In this document: piece by piece, positions 8,687 through 16,060 of the stretch
Position numbering within the stretch: position 1 is the first letter of the stretch
Layout of the letters: each line of letters begins with the position of its first letter
NCBI GenBank assembly: GCA_016929205.1
Contig: JAFGJF010000350.1
Location: 1-16,170 of the forward strand
DNA from: Anaerolineae bacterium
GTDB taxonomy: Bacteria > Chloroflexota > Anaerolineae > JAFGEY01
Reading direction: 5' to 3'
Length of the DNA: 16,170 nucleotides
The notes under the pieces: generated by a model
What the model was told of the DNA's origin: nothing
The model's database searches: none
What the model saw: the letters and a program-made list of their open reading frames with translations, nothing else
Made by a program: the position numbers and the translations under genes

Positions 8687-10987
8687 TCAACTGCGCAACA
8701 AAGTGATGTGCAGACCCTGTGTGCGCAATGCATACTCTACCCCACCTTGCAGGTTGTTGCGGGTCGTGATGCTTGACAAATCGACCCCCAGCTCGACCAA
8801 AGTTTGAGCGACACTGGGCATAATACCTACCAGCACAGTTTTAGCTCCCAACAAGGCTGCCGCATTGGTCATCTGGATCAAGTGATTTGCGACGCTGGTA
8901 TCCAGTACCGGTACGCCGGTAATATCAATGATCACCACTTCGGCATTATAGCTTTCAACACCCTGCAACATCGACTCCATCACTTGTTGGGCTCGCACGC
9001 TATCAATAGAACCAATCAACGGCAATACGAGAATATCTTTTGTAATCGGGATCAAGGGCGCTGACAGATCGCGGATCAACCGCTCGTGCGCACTAATGAT
9101 CTCATGGTTCAGCCGCTCCTGCTCATCCTCAAGTTGTTTTTGTTCCGTAATGTCATAGCTGATCACAGCAACGGACAGAGGATCTCCTTGCTCATCGAAA
9201 ATCGCAAAAGCAAAGACTTGCAGGTTGAATGACTTGCCATCTTGGCGCATCCCCTCTGATTCACCCTGCCAGGATTGTCCAGCGAGGATTTGCGGCAACT
9301 GAGATTCGAATTGCCTGGCGGTCCGAGGCGTGAAAAACTGCTCGACCAACATACCCACCATTTCGCGACGCTCTTGAGACGTATTTTCGGCCTCATAGGT
9401 ATAGCCAAACATGCGGTGGCTTGCCTCATTTGCATAACTGACCACTCCTTCCGGCGTCGCCATCCACACCCCATAGGTCGCATTTTCGGTGAGCGATTGG
9501 AAAATGGTTACCTCGCGCGTCCGCTCATCGACCAACTGCTGCACACGGGCCAAGATCCGCGTGTTTTGAATCGCCACCGCGATCTGCCCGCAAAGTCCCG
9601 ACAAAAGCTCCTCGTCTTCTTTTGTAAACCTATTCAATTGATCGCTCTGCACATCAAGAACACCCAACACGCTGTCGCCCATTTTGATCGGCACGGCCAA
9701 TTCAGAACGAGTATCAGGCAAGAGTGGATTGGCCAGCCAGTTGGCCTGTTTGGCGACATCAGGAACCAAGACCGGCTGCCCCGTACGCGCTGCCGTCCCT
9801 ACCAATCCTTTGCCGATCGGTATCTGGTGCCCCTGTGCTTTCAAGATACGCCCCGGCTCACCATAGCCCTCGACCAGGGCCAACATCGTTCCCGGTTCGT
9901 CCAACAAGTACAAGTGAGTGTGATAGTAATCGAGCCGCTCCTTGATCAAGGTCACCACACGTTCGAACAACGCTTCTATCTTGGGAGCAGTTGCGATATC
10001 TTGGGCGATCTCGGTCATGATCTCAAACTGCCACGTGCGTCGTTCCGACAGCTCGCGCAGCCGAGTCTCTAGATCTTTTTGCCTCGTCACATCGCGAATA
10101 ATGTTGCCCAGAGCAAATGTATCGCCATTGCGGTCACGCACTGCAAAAACGGTGTCTTGGCCGATAAACGTCGAACCGTCTTGGCGAACGTGCACATGCT
10201 CGCGCCGCAGCCCGCCCTGGCGTGTGATCTGGGTGATCGTCGATCCTTGTGACTCTTCATAGAACGCAAAAGAATCGTCGACTTGACCTATCACCGAATC
10301 GTCCGGATCGTATCCGTGCATGGTATAATAGGCCAGGTTGGCGTAAATCAATTTGTGCTCGCCCAGCGTTGCCATACAAATCGCATCCTGGGCATTTTCG
10401 GCCAACCGGCGAAAGTTCTCCGCCTGGCGGGTATGCTCCTCAAGCTCTTGTTCCATCGCTGAGGCCATACGAGCCATAGCGATCATCGTTGCCATATACC
10501 CCACCATGGCCGCATAAAGGCCAACATCCTGTTCGACAAAGCCATGCGCGATCCGTTTCTGCACCAAAACATATCCCGTCACACGGTCACGCGCGATCAT
10601 TGGGCAAACAATCAGCGATAAAATGCCCAGGCCAGATAAAACCTGTCGTTCCTGATCGGCGAGCCGTCCGTCTCCCTGAGCATCCGCGATCAATACAGCT
10701 TGGCGATGGTCAATCGCATATTGAATCACCGGATAATCTTGAATGCAACGACGCTCGTGCAAATGAACGTCGCGCCGTTCTGGCTCCACATCATCCGCAG
10801 CCATCTCTTCACCCGCAATCAGCACAGTACCATTGTATTCTGTGCCCACGACCACAGAACAGCGATCCAGCTCCGTATCCATCAGCCCGCTGGCTAGAGA
10901 ACGGCACAATTCTTCCAAACCGAGATCGGCAGATAGACTCTGATTCTGCTCTATAAACCGTGCCAATTTGTCCGTTTTATCACCCAT
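8687..10987 (-). CDS. RsbR-type stressosome sensor, GAF-PAS-GAF-PAS-STAS (766 aa)
   Basis: This is a soluble sensor subunit predicted to join the stressosome through its C-terminal STAS domain. Approximate domains: GAF 15-175 (resembling GAF8 of the giant neighbour), PAS 190-305 (YANLAYYTMHGYDPDD), GAF 325-480 (LDYYHTH, GYGEPGR, NPLLPDTRSELAVPIKMG; a close copy of GAF4 and GAF7 of the neighbour), PAS 500-620 (YANEASHRMFGY), a short helix, and STAS 640-760. The STAS part is the most RsbR-like in the window: DLSAPLIPI, LPLIGSIDS and DITGVPVLDT, with Ser663 and Thr697 at the positions of Thr171 and Thr205 of Bacillus RsbRA. ATG start with GGAGG 4 bases upstream. It lies 37 bases before the giant gene and 19 after the membrane sensor, so it is cotranscribed. 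No transmitter or enzyme domain is seen. Confidence 0.93.
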   Translation of the reverse strand: MGDKTDKLARFIEQNQSLSADLGLEELCRSLASGLMDTELDRCSVVVGTEYNGTVLIAGEEMAADDVEPERRDVHLHERRCIQDYPVIQYAIDHRQAVLIADAQGDGRLADQERQVLSGLGILSLIVCPMIARDRVTGYVLVQKRIAHGFVEQDVGLYAAMVGYMATMIAMARMASAMEQELEEHTRQAENFRRLAENAQDAICMATLGEHKLIYANLAYYTMHGYDPDDSVIGQVDDSFAFYEESQGSTITQITRQGGLRREHVHVRQDGSTFIGQDTVFAVRDRNGDTFALGNIIRDVTRQKDLETRLRELSERRTWQFEIMTEIAQDIATAPKIEALFERVVTLIKERLDYYHTHLYLLDEPGTMLALVEGYGEPGRILKAQGHQIPIGKGLVGTAARTGQPVLVPDVAKQANWLANPLLPDTRSELAVPIKMGDSVLGVLDVQSDQLNRFTKEDEELLSGLCGQIAVAIQNTRILARVQQLVDERTREVTIFQSLTENATYGVWMATPEGVVSYANEASHRMFGYTYEAENTSQERREMVGMLVEQFFTPRTARQFESQLPQILAGQSWQGESEGMRQDGKSFNLQVFAFAIFDEQGDPLSVAVISYDITEQKQLEDEQERLNHEIISAHERLIRDLSAPLIPITKDILVLPLIGSIDSVRAQQVMESMLQGVESYNAEVVIIDITGVPVLDTSVANHLIQMTNAAALLGAKTVLVGIMPSVAQTLVELGVDLSSITTRNNLQGGVEYALRTQGLHITLLRS

Positions 10988-11006
10988 GCTTCCTCCAATG
11001 CTGCCG

Positions 11007-12560
11007 CTAGGCCACGACAGGGTTTACAGGAGTACGTGTTTCGAGTCCCATTCCCAGCAAGCGCAGCGCATATTCGACACCACCCTGCAAATCGCTAAAC
11101 GTGCGCAACCCTTTCATATCAATGCCCAATTCAACAATCACTTGGGCGATCTCGGGACGAATACCTACCAGGATCGAACGACATCCCATCAGCGCACCGG
11201 CACGCGCAGCCTGGATCAAATAATCTGCCACACTGGTGTCAACACTGGGCACGCCCGTGATATCAATAATTGCCACCTTGGCCTCGTATTCACGAATGCC
11301 AGCCAGCAAATTGCTCATAATCAATGTCGCGCGGTCGCTGTTAATCTGGCCTGAAAGAGGTAGAACGACGATCCCTTGCAGAACCGGCACGGCCGGCGCG
11401 GAAAGCGTACGAATCGTTTCTAACAACTCGCCTTGAGCATCATTTGTAGCCTGTAACTCGCGCAGTGCGTTCTCGAGCTCGGCAGTGCGCTGCTCAATCT
11501 CACGTTCACTCTGCCGCTGCCCGGTTGCATCGTGCAAAACCCAGGCGTACCCTCGCACGTTGCGCTCGCTGTCCTCGACGGTCATCAATTCACTGACAAT
11601 CGTTCTTTCCTCATTACCCAACCTGTACTTGACCTCATTCGTTACCGACGATTGGTCCTGCAATTCGTGCAATAAATCATACCATTCTCGAACCGGAAAA
11701 GGACTGAATCTCAAAATCGCATCGACACTCTTGTTCAACAAGAATCGTTTGGACACCCCCAGTAAACTGGCTGAGCTTTGATTGCAGCTCGATACGGCGA
11801 GGTCCGGCTGCAAAACAATCACCCCGTCCGCCAGACGATCGAGCGCGTACTCGATCGCCACGTCCCGCGCTGAAAAGAGGCGATAGCGAACGATGATGAA
11901 CCCGTATACGAGAGAGAATACAGCACCAAACAGAGACGAAATCAGCAAGCCATATCTCGGCACAAATCGCGGAGCAAGGTCATTGATTGCACCGGCGAGA
12001 ATGGCCATGATCAACATCCAGATCGCGGTCTTCCAATGGATATCCAATCTGCGCAAGATCACGTTAAGCAATAATCCAGCCGAGACAAGCGTGCACACAC
12101 CAAGGTACACCTGTGCCCAGGTCTGGACAGGGAACCGGGTTCCGTCGCCGACATAGACCGTAGAACCACCGGGCAGCGTCAGAATGTCCGCCTTGTTCGG
12201 CACATTGTTAAACACGCCCCATACGACCAGCGCGCCAACCAACATCAGGCCGAACGGAACGTACACTGTCCAGAATCTGGACCGGGCCATCCAGTTTTGG
12301 TAAAACACGGCAATGACAGCCAATACGATACTGGTTGCATTCCAAATAAAGGTGATGACGACGTTTGCCGCAACCAGTCGAGCGGCAATAACCTGATCTG
12401 TCGTCACAAGACGAAACAGCGTATTTATCGTGTTCAAACCATTAACAAGCATAAACAGCGAAAACACGCGATGCGGCCATGACTTGACATCCTGAAACAG
12501 GATATAACTACCCAGACCAATCTGGATCACAACGCATGCCATTAACAGCACAAAGCCCAT
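11007..12560 (-). CDS. Membrane RsbR-type protein: 7TM N-terminus, PAS, coiled coil, STAS (517 aa)
   Basis: This is likely a membrane-anchored stressosome sensor. Seven hydrophobic segments fall at about 2-22, 32-52, 57-87, 96-117, 148-169, 178-198 and 206-230, ending in VRYRLFSARD. That layout resembles the 7TM N-terminal region found on some histidine kinases, but no kinase domain follows. A PAS-like domain spans 240-345 (LDRLADGVIVLQPD ... GYAWVLHDATGQ), then a helical linker 350-378, then STAS 380-500. The STAS domain has LSAPAVPVLQG, LPLSGQINS and DITGVPSVDT, with Ser408 and Thr442 at the two RsbR phosphosites, so it should still be a kinase substrate. Start is ATG with GAGG 6 bases upstream. 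It lies 22 bases after the preceding gene. The signal sensed by the 7TM part is unknown. Confidence 0.9.
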   Translation of the reverse strand: MGFVLLMACVVIQIGLGSYILFQDVKSWPHRVFSLFMLVNGLNTINTLFRLVTTDQVIAARLVAANVVITFIWNATSIVLAVIAVFYQNWMARSRFWTVYVPFGLMLVGALVVWGVFNNVPNKADILTLPGGSTVYVGDGTRFPVQTWAQVYLGVCTLVSAGLLLNVILRRLDIHWKTAIWMLIMAILAGAINDLAPRFVPRYGLLISSLFGAVFSLVYGFIIVRYRLFSARDVAIEYALDRLADGVIVLQPDLAVSSCNQSSASLLGVSKRFLLNKSVDAILRFSPFPVREWYDLLHELQDQSSVTNEVKYRLGNEERTIVSELMTVEDSERNVRGYAWVLHDATGQRQSEREIEQRTAELENALRELQATNDAQGELLETIRTLSAPAVPVLQGIVVLPLSGQINSDRATLIMSNLLAGIREYEAKVAIIDITGVPSVDTSVADYLIQAARAGALMGCRSILVGIRPEIAQVIVELGIDMKGLRTFSDLQGGVEYALRLLGMGLETRTPVNPVVA

Positions 12561-12582
12561 ACTAAGCCTCTAGCCCCTTTTG

Positions 12583-13422
12583 CTACCTCGCAGCCGAGCT
12601 GCTGCCTCGTCTCGCACTTGTTTTGCTCACCTCAAAGCCCAGGCTGGCCAGCCCATACATCATACCATCTTCCAGATCGCTGCGCGTAACCAGATTGCCC
12701 GTATTCACGTCCAGCCGGACCAACGCCTGAGCAAACTCTGGACGCAAGCCGGTGAGAACAGACCGGCAACCCATCAGCTCGGCAGCTCGAGCCGCACGCA
12801 GCAAGGCGAGCGCGGACTGCTCATCTACTTGAGGAACCCCTGTAATATCAATAATGGCCACCTGAGCATCATACGTTTCGATCCCGGTCAGCAAATTGGC
12901 CGTGATCAGCTCAACGCGCTCTTGGCTGATTTGCCCGACAAGTGGTAGAACGATCATCCCCTGAAAGACCGGTACCGCAGGCGATGTGAGTTTGCGGGTA
13001 GCCTCCAACAGCTCGGCTTCCGTTTTGCTCCTGCGCTGCCATTCAAGCGCCGCATGATTCAAATCTGCGACAGTGTGCTCCAATGCGTTCGCGCGCTCCG
13101 CCCACGCTTGTTCGCGCCCCTGTATGGCCTGGCACATCTCGTTGAACGCGACTGCCAGTTGGCCGACCTGGTCCCCGGTCTGTGGTTCAACCCTTACAGC
13201 CACATCTCCTTGAGCCAGTCTGGACATAGCCTGGTTCAGTGGTCCGAGTCGCATCACCTCCCGGCTCACGACGAAAACGGTCAGCCCCACACCTAGCAGG
13301 ATGGCAATCCCGGCAAGGAATCTATTCTGATTGCTGGCCATCAAAACAATGGCCATACCGACCATCAGCATGCCGGCAAGGAAAGCGGATTTGACCTCAA
13401 ACGGCACGGCAAAGCGCTTCAT
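12583..13422 (-). CDS. Membrane RsbR-type protein: 2 TM, HAMP, coiled coil, STAS (279 aa)
   Basis: This is a small membrane stressosome-like subunit with no large sensor domain. Two hydrophobic segments at about 10-30 and 35-58 are separated by only a few residues, so almost nothing faces outside. A HAMP domain follows (55-105, with RLGPLNQAMSRLAQGD and DQVGQLAVAFNEM), then a charged coiled coil (100-145) and STAS (145-262). The STAS core reads LTSPAVPVFQG, LPLVGQISQ and DITGVPQVDE. Gln167 replaces the first RsbR phosphosite and Glu201 the second, which would mimic a permanently phosphorylated state. The C-terminus is Ser/Arg-rich (KTSARRGSSSAAR). The ATG at 13422 has only a weak AGGG about 10 bases upstream. 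A 25-codon ORF starting at 13496 ends on this start (ATGA overlap) and could couple translation, but has no good ribosome site itself. Confidence 0.9.
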   Translation of the reverse strand: MKRFAVPFEVKSAFLAGMLMVGMAIVLMASNQNRFLAGIAILLGVGLTVFVVSREVMRLGPLNQAMSRLAQGDVAVRVEPQTGDQVGQLAVAFNEMCQAIQGREQAWAERANALEHTVADLNHAALEWQRRSKTEAELLEATRKLTSPAVPVFQGMIVLPLVGQISQERVELITANLLTGIETYDAQVAIIDITGVPQVDEQSALALLRAARAAELMGCRSVLTGLRPEFAQALVRLDVNTGNLVTRSDLEDGMMYGLASLGFEVSKTSARRGSSSAAR

Positions 13423-13501
13423 CGCGCGCCATCCCTATGTCTGTATGCGCCTACCTTGGCTCGCAAAATCATTGTCGATCCTGTCCACTGCTCCATGCCG
13501 A

Positions 13502-15145
13502 TCAATTCAGCGCCAGCTTGTCGTAAGCATATGCCAGCCCGTCCTGCAAGTTACGCCGCGTCTGCAAGGTTGCCGGGAGCCCGCCGGCCTGCATCAGCGC
13601 CCAGGCCACGTCGGCACTTGCCCCGGTCAAAACAACCTGGCATCCCATCAACGCGACCGAACGCACGGCACGATGCAGTTGTTCGGTCAACGATTCGCTC
13701 ACCTGGGCAATCGCCGTCAGATCCACAATCACAACCTGAGCACGCATATCGGCGACACCCTTGAGCATATTCGGCCGGATGTAATTGGCCCGCTCTCGAT
13801 CAAAGTAACCTGACAGCAGCACGATGGCCAGCCCTTTGGCAACGGGAATCACCGGGGCAGTTAGCCCGACCATCGTTTCCAAAAGCTGTTGCCGTCTGTC
13901 ATTCGCGCGTTCTAGCTCCAGTACGGAACCGTGCAACTGTGCCGTGCGCGCTTCGGTTTGTCGCTGAACGTGATTGAGCGCGCGTATCAAGTCTCCAATC
14001 TCATCCAGAGATAGTTGGGCAATGGCACTGTATTGAACATCACGATCCTCTTTGGCCAACGACTCTAGCCTGTCCGTAACGTGCCTCACAGACCGTACGA
14101 GATTATGGCTTGTGATTCCACCAACAACGACAGAGAGAAACAAGAACACAACGACAAAACCGCCCAGAATGCGGGTCATCATTCGTGCGGTCCAGGTCTT
14201 GCTCGCCTGCGATTCGTAGGCCTGGCCCACCACGTATCCATCTTTGATCGGAACCACAATCGCGCGCAAGGTCGAATAATCTCTTTTGTAGAACCAAGGC
14301 GCTCTGACCTGAACCAGCATCTGTCTTTCATGCGCCTCCAACGCGTACTCGGAGGGAATCGGACTCTTGTACTCTGCTTGAGGATCGAGCAAAAACAGCA
14401 CGCCATCTTTTATCGGCTGAAGGGCGAGGTAATCTGGCCATTCCCCTGTGTCCAATTCATTCAAGGGTGCGAGCAGGACCGTTTCCAGCCAGTGGATGCG
14501 CTCGCTTGCCACGCTCTCATCGATCGCCTTGAACACATAGGCATAAATGAACGCCGCGGCAAAGACCAGGACAATCGTCGTGAGCAGCGTCACTGCCAGG
14601 GTAACCTGGCCTTGCACCGAAAAGCGTCGTAACGTCGAACGAGGAGACATCGTTATGCGCGCCAACACGGCATGCAAAAACACGCGCAACCCGACATTGA
14701 CTGCAAACCCGATACCCAAGACAAACGCAGCCGTCAGAACGGCGTTGATCAACACCGATTCAAGTTGATATCCCGAAACAACCATGTCTATACAGATCGT
14801 AACGCCGACCAGCAACAACGCAAATGCAGCGAGTTCAACAATCAAACGATTGGGCAAAGCCAGTGCGCACGCCTGGGCATCCTGCAAGATGGACTGCTGT
14901 GGTTCTTGCCCCCGATCCCATAGACGTAAAAGAGATAGAACCGGCCGTAACTGCCAAAAGACCAACGCCGTCAAGAGAACGGTGGCGGCCACGACATAGA
15001 TCGTAAATTTTAGCAACTCTTCTCGCCGCGTCGCCGGCCCCAGATCCAACAGGAGAATAGTGCTCACATACAAGAGCACACTGCCCAAGACAATGCTCAA
15101 CTGAATGAGCACGTAAACACGGGCGATGAACCCTTTACGCGACAT
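13502..15145 (-). CDS. Membrane RsbR-like protein: about 6 TM, extracytoplasmic sensor domain, HAMP, STAS (547 aa)
   Basis: This is the first large gene of the operon. From the ATG at 15145: hydrophobic segments at about 8-32, 45-65, 100-122, 125-155 and 175-205, an extracytoplasmic stretch of about 110 residues (205-315) that could be a Cache-like sensor, a further TM at 323-348, HAMP (348-395), a coiled coil (395-425) and a degenerate STAS (425-540). The STAS begins LTAPVIPVAKG, as in RsbR, but has GYFDR and DLTAIAQVSE. Arg450 and Glu484 therefore sit at the two phosphosites, and the usual TGVP is TAIA, so it is the most diverged of the five. An alternative GTG start lies 9 bases upstream at 15154; neither has a clear ribosome site. 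I prefer the ATG. No enzymatic domain is visible. Confidence 0.88.
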   Translation of the reverse strand: MSRKGFIARVYVLIQLSIVLGSVLLYVSTILLLDLGPATRREELLKFTIYVVAATVLLTALVFWQLRPVLSLLRLWDRGQEPQQSILQDAQACALALPNRLIVELAAFALLLVGVTICIDMVVSGYQLESVLINAVLTAAFVLGIGFAVNVGLRVFLHAVLARITMSPRSTLRRFSVQGQVTLAVTLLTTIVLVFAAAFIYAYVFKAIDESVASERIHWLETVLLAPLNELDTGEWPDYLALQPIKDGVLFLLDPQAEYKSPIPSEYALEAHERQMLVQVRAPWFYKRDYSTLRAIVVPIKDGYVVGQAYESQASKTWTARMMTRILGGFVVVFLFLSVVVGGITSHNLVRSVRHVTDRLESLAKEDRDVQYSAIAQLSLDEIGDLIRALNHVQRQTEARTAQLHGSVLELERANDRRQQLLETMVGLTAPVIPVAKGLAIVLLSGYFDRERANYIRPNMLKGVADMRAQVVIVDLTAIAQVSESLTEQLHRAVRSVALMGCQVVLTGASADVAWALMQAGGLPATLQTRRNLQDGLAYAYDKLALN

Positions 15146-15332
15146 GGGACTCACTCGCCATTTGTATCAAAAACAGAGGGATACGGGAAACGGGCGACGA
15201 GTTGGGGAACACAAAAAGACAAAGCGTGCGCACTTGGGAGTACAACAGGCCAGAACACCAGGTTAGATCATGTTTCGTCTCAAAAAGCAACCTGGTATCG
15301 CACACATATGGAGGAGATAAACGTTTTTGCAT
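15135..15332 (-). CDS. Possible small leader ORF (65 aa) ahead of the rsb operon
   Basis: A minus-strand frame starts at an ATG (15332) with a GGAGGAG motif 10 bases upstream and stops at 15135, overlapping the start of the first sensor gene by about 11 bases. The product begins MQKRLSPPYVCDTRLL and I recognise nothing in it. Composition gives no strong coding signal. Its ribosome site is paired in a potential hairpin (15310-15349). It may be a coupling or leader ORF, or simply untranslated leader. Confidence 0.22.
   Translation of the reverse strand: MQKRLSPPYVCDTRLLFETKHDLTWCSGLLYSQVRTLCLFVFPNSSPVSRIPLFLIQMASESHVA
15257..15296. repeat. Inverted repeat ACCAGGTT-N24-AACCTGGT
   Basis: Perfect 8-bp arms at 15257-15264 and 15289-15296 are separated by 24 bases. 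The arms overlap both hexamers of the weak promoter at 15262-15290. It could be a two-site operator or, if transcribed, a hairpin. Spacing of the arm centres is about three helical turns. Confidence 0.5.
15262..15290 (-). promoter_or_regulatory. Weak candidate promoter for the rsb operon
   Basis: Minus-strand TTGCTT (15285-15290), 17-base spacer, TCTAAC (15262-15267). It matches only three and four of six consensus bases. It is the best-spaced candidate I found upstream of the operon, and would give a leader of about 110 bases. An alternative sigma factor or an upstream promoter is equally possible. Confidence 0.25.
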
Positions 15333-15349
15333 CGTCCTTATTCTCCTCC
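15310..15349 (-). promoter_or_regulatory. Hairpin that would hide a Shine-Dalgarno motif in the operon leader
   Basis: On the minus strand GGAGGAGA (15342-15349) can pair perfectly with TCTCCTCC (15310-15317) across a 24-base loop that contains an ATG (15330-15332). An inner ACG/CGT pairing brackets the ATG. If transcribed, the ribosome site of the possible leader ORF would be sequestered, as in RNA thermometers or translational switches. Only the pairing is seen; the function is inference. Confidence 0.4.
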
Positions 15350-15455
15350 CACACGTTTCCCCCATAACAGTGGGTAGCTCTGGACAAAGCGGCTCTGAAC
15401 AAACCTGAGTTGCGTTTAACCGCGCACGCATCCGGCGAACGGATCGGACAAGATG

Positions 15456-15484
15456 AACCGGGGGCAAATTCGTCACCCCCGGTT
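15456..15484 (-). terminator. Stem-loop after the zinc-ribbon gene, probable terminator
   Basis: A perfect 9-bp stem AACCGGGGG/CCCCCGGTT (15456-15464 with 15476-15484) encloses 11 bases, 18 bases beyond the stop codon of the zinc-ribbon gene. The T-tract after it on the minus strand is poor (CATCTTGTCC), so termination may be partial and read-through into the rsb operon is possible. Confidence 0.5.
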
Positions 15485-15502
15485 GACGTGCCAACGAACA
15501 AC

Positions 15503-15832
15503 TCAGTCGGGAGAAGAAACTGTTTTCTCGGTTTTCTCAGTTTTGCCGGCTTGAGTCGTTTTCTCTACCGTTGAGCTTGAATCAGGCGCTTTGCTCTCAG
15601 ATGACGGCGGCGTCTTTTCTTCAGATTTGCTTCCCGGTAGAGCCGTCGAAGAGGGGCTGCGATTATCGGTCACGTAAAAGCCCGATCCCTTGAACACAAT
15701 GCCCACCGGCTGGATGACACGATGTACGTGACCATTGCACTCGGGGCAGTCCGTCAAGGGCTCTTCTCGCATACTCTGGCGCCGCTCAAACGTCACACCA
15801 CAGGTTTCACACTGATAAACATAAACTGGCAT
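15503..15832 (-). CDS. FmdB-family zinc-ribbon protein
   Basis: This is a small protein of the FmdB/CxxC zinc-ribbon family, whose role is poorly known (some members are described as putative regulators). The 109-residue product begins MPVYVYQCETCGVTFERRQSM, the classic family start, with zinc ligands CETC and CPEC, followed by VHRVIQPVGIVFKGSGFYVTD. The last 50 or so residues are Ser/Thr/Lys/Glu-rich and look disordered (SSSTVEKTTQAGKTEKTEKT). I chose the ATG at 15832 over one at 15877. Family members start here, a GAGGAAC motif precedes it, and the -10 of a good promoter (15866-15871) overlaps the region just after the longer start. It is probably monocistronic, ending at the stem-loop at 15456-15484. 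Confidence 0.9.
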   Translation of the reverse strand: MPVYVYQCETCGVTFERRQSMREEPLTDCPECNGHVHRVIQPVGIVFKGSGFYVTDNRSPSSTALPGSKSEEKTPPSSESKAPDSSSTVEKTTQAGKTEKTEKTVSSPD

Positions 15833-15865
15833 AATAACTTTGTTCCTCACGATTTCAGCATTTTC

Positions 15866-15894
15866 ATTGTACCTCATTTTAGGGACTTTGACAA
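15866..15894 (-). promoter_or_regulatory. Proximal promoter of the zinc-ribbon gene
   Basis: Minus-strand TTGTCA (15889-15894), exactly 17 bases, TACAAT (15866-15871): five of six consensus bases in each hexamer. Transcription would start near 15859, about 27 bases before the ATG at 15832, which supports that start. Confidence 0.7.
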
Positions 15895-15976
15895 GGAAGG
15901 GACAAATTACAGTTTGTTTACCATGCTGCGTGTCCTATCCTCCTCAACACGAGGCAATGCTAAATGACGACGCCAC

Positions 15977-16005
15977 AGTATAGCACAAGTGAGAAAAGGG
16001 GTCAA
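15977..16005 (-). promoter_or_regulatory. Distal promoter of the zinc-ribbon gene
   Basis: Minus-strand TTGACC (16000-16005), 17-base spacer, TATACT (15977-15982): again five of six bases in each hexamer. It would give a leader of about 140 bases containing a GAGGAGG motif and a five-codon ORF (MVNKL), and reading through the proximal promoter. Confidence 0.6.
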
Positions 16006-16060
16006 CAAAACCACCGTTTATCTCGGCCAACCCTCGATCAAATCACGTGGTTCCTAACAA

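Larger units (their letters stand above)
15155..15502. other. Intergenic/leader region upstream of the stressosome operon
   Basis: About 350 bases separate the zinc-ribbon gene from the first sensor gene. They contain, on the minus strand, a strong stem-loop after the zinc-ribbon stop, a hairpin over a ribosome-binding motif, an inverted repeat over a weak promoter-like sequence, and one possible small ORF. No strong vegetative promoter stands out, so how the operon is started is not clear. Confidence 0.7.

Noticed and set aside
9275..10072. 265-residue plus-strand open frame
   Set aside because: Antisense to the GAF/PAS region of the 766-aa sensor with no start signals or known domain; a shadow frame.
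2206..10987. The GAF/PAS proteins as histidine kinases or diguanylate cyclases
   Set aside because: No HisKA H-box, HATPase or GGDEF motif is present; the only C-terminal domain is STAS.
13419..13496. 25-codon minus-strand ORF ending on the start of the 279-aa membrane gene
   Set aside because: The ATGA overlap is suggestive of coupling, but there is no ribosome site before its ATG and it is too short to judge.
15135..15494. 119-residue minus-strand frame covering most of the intergenic region
   Set aside because: The upstream half crosses the stem-loop after the zinc-ribbon gene and shows no recognisable domain or ribosome site; only the shorter version from the ATG at 15332 has a plausible start, and that is listed at low confidence.
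15888..15916. Perfect TTGACA on the plus strand as a possible promoter
   Set aside because: No acceptable -10 hexamer lies at 15-19 bases; the same bases serve the minus-strand -35 TTGTCA.
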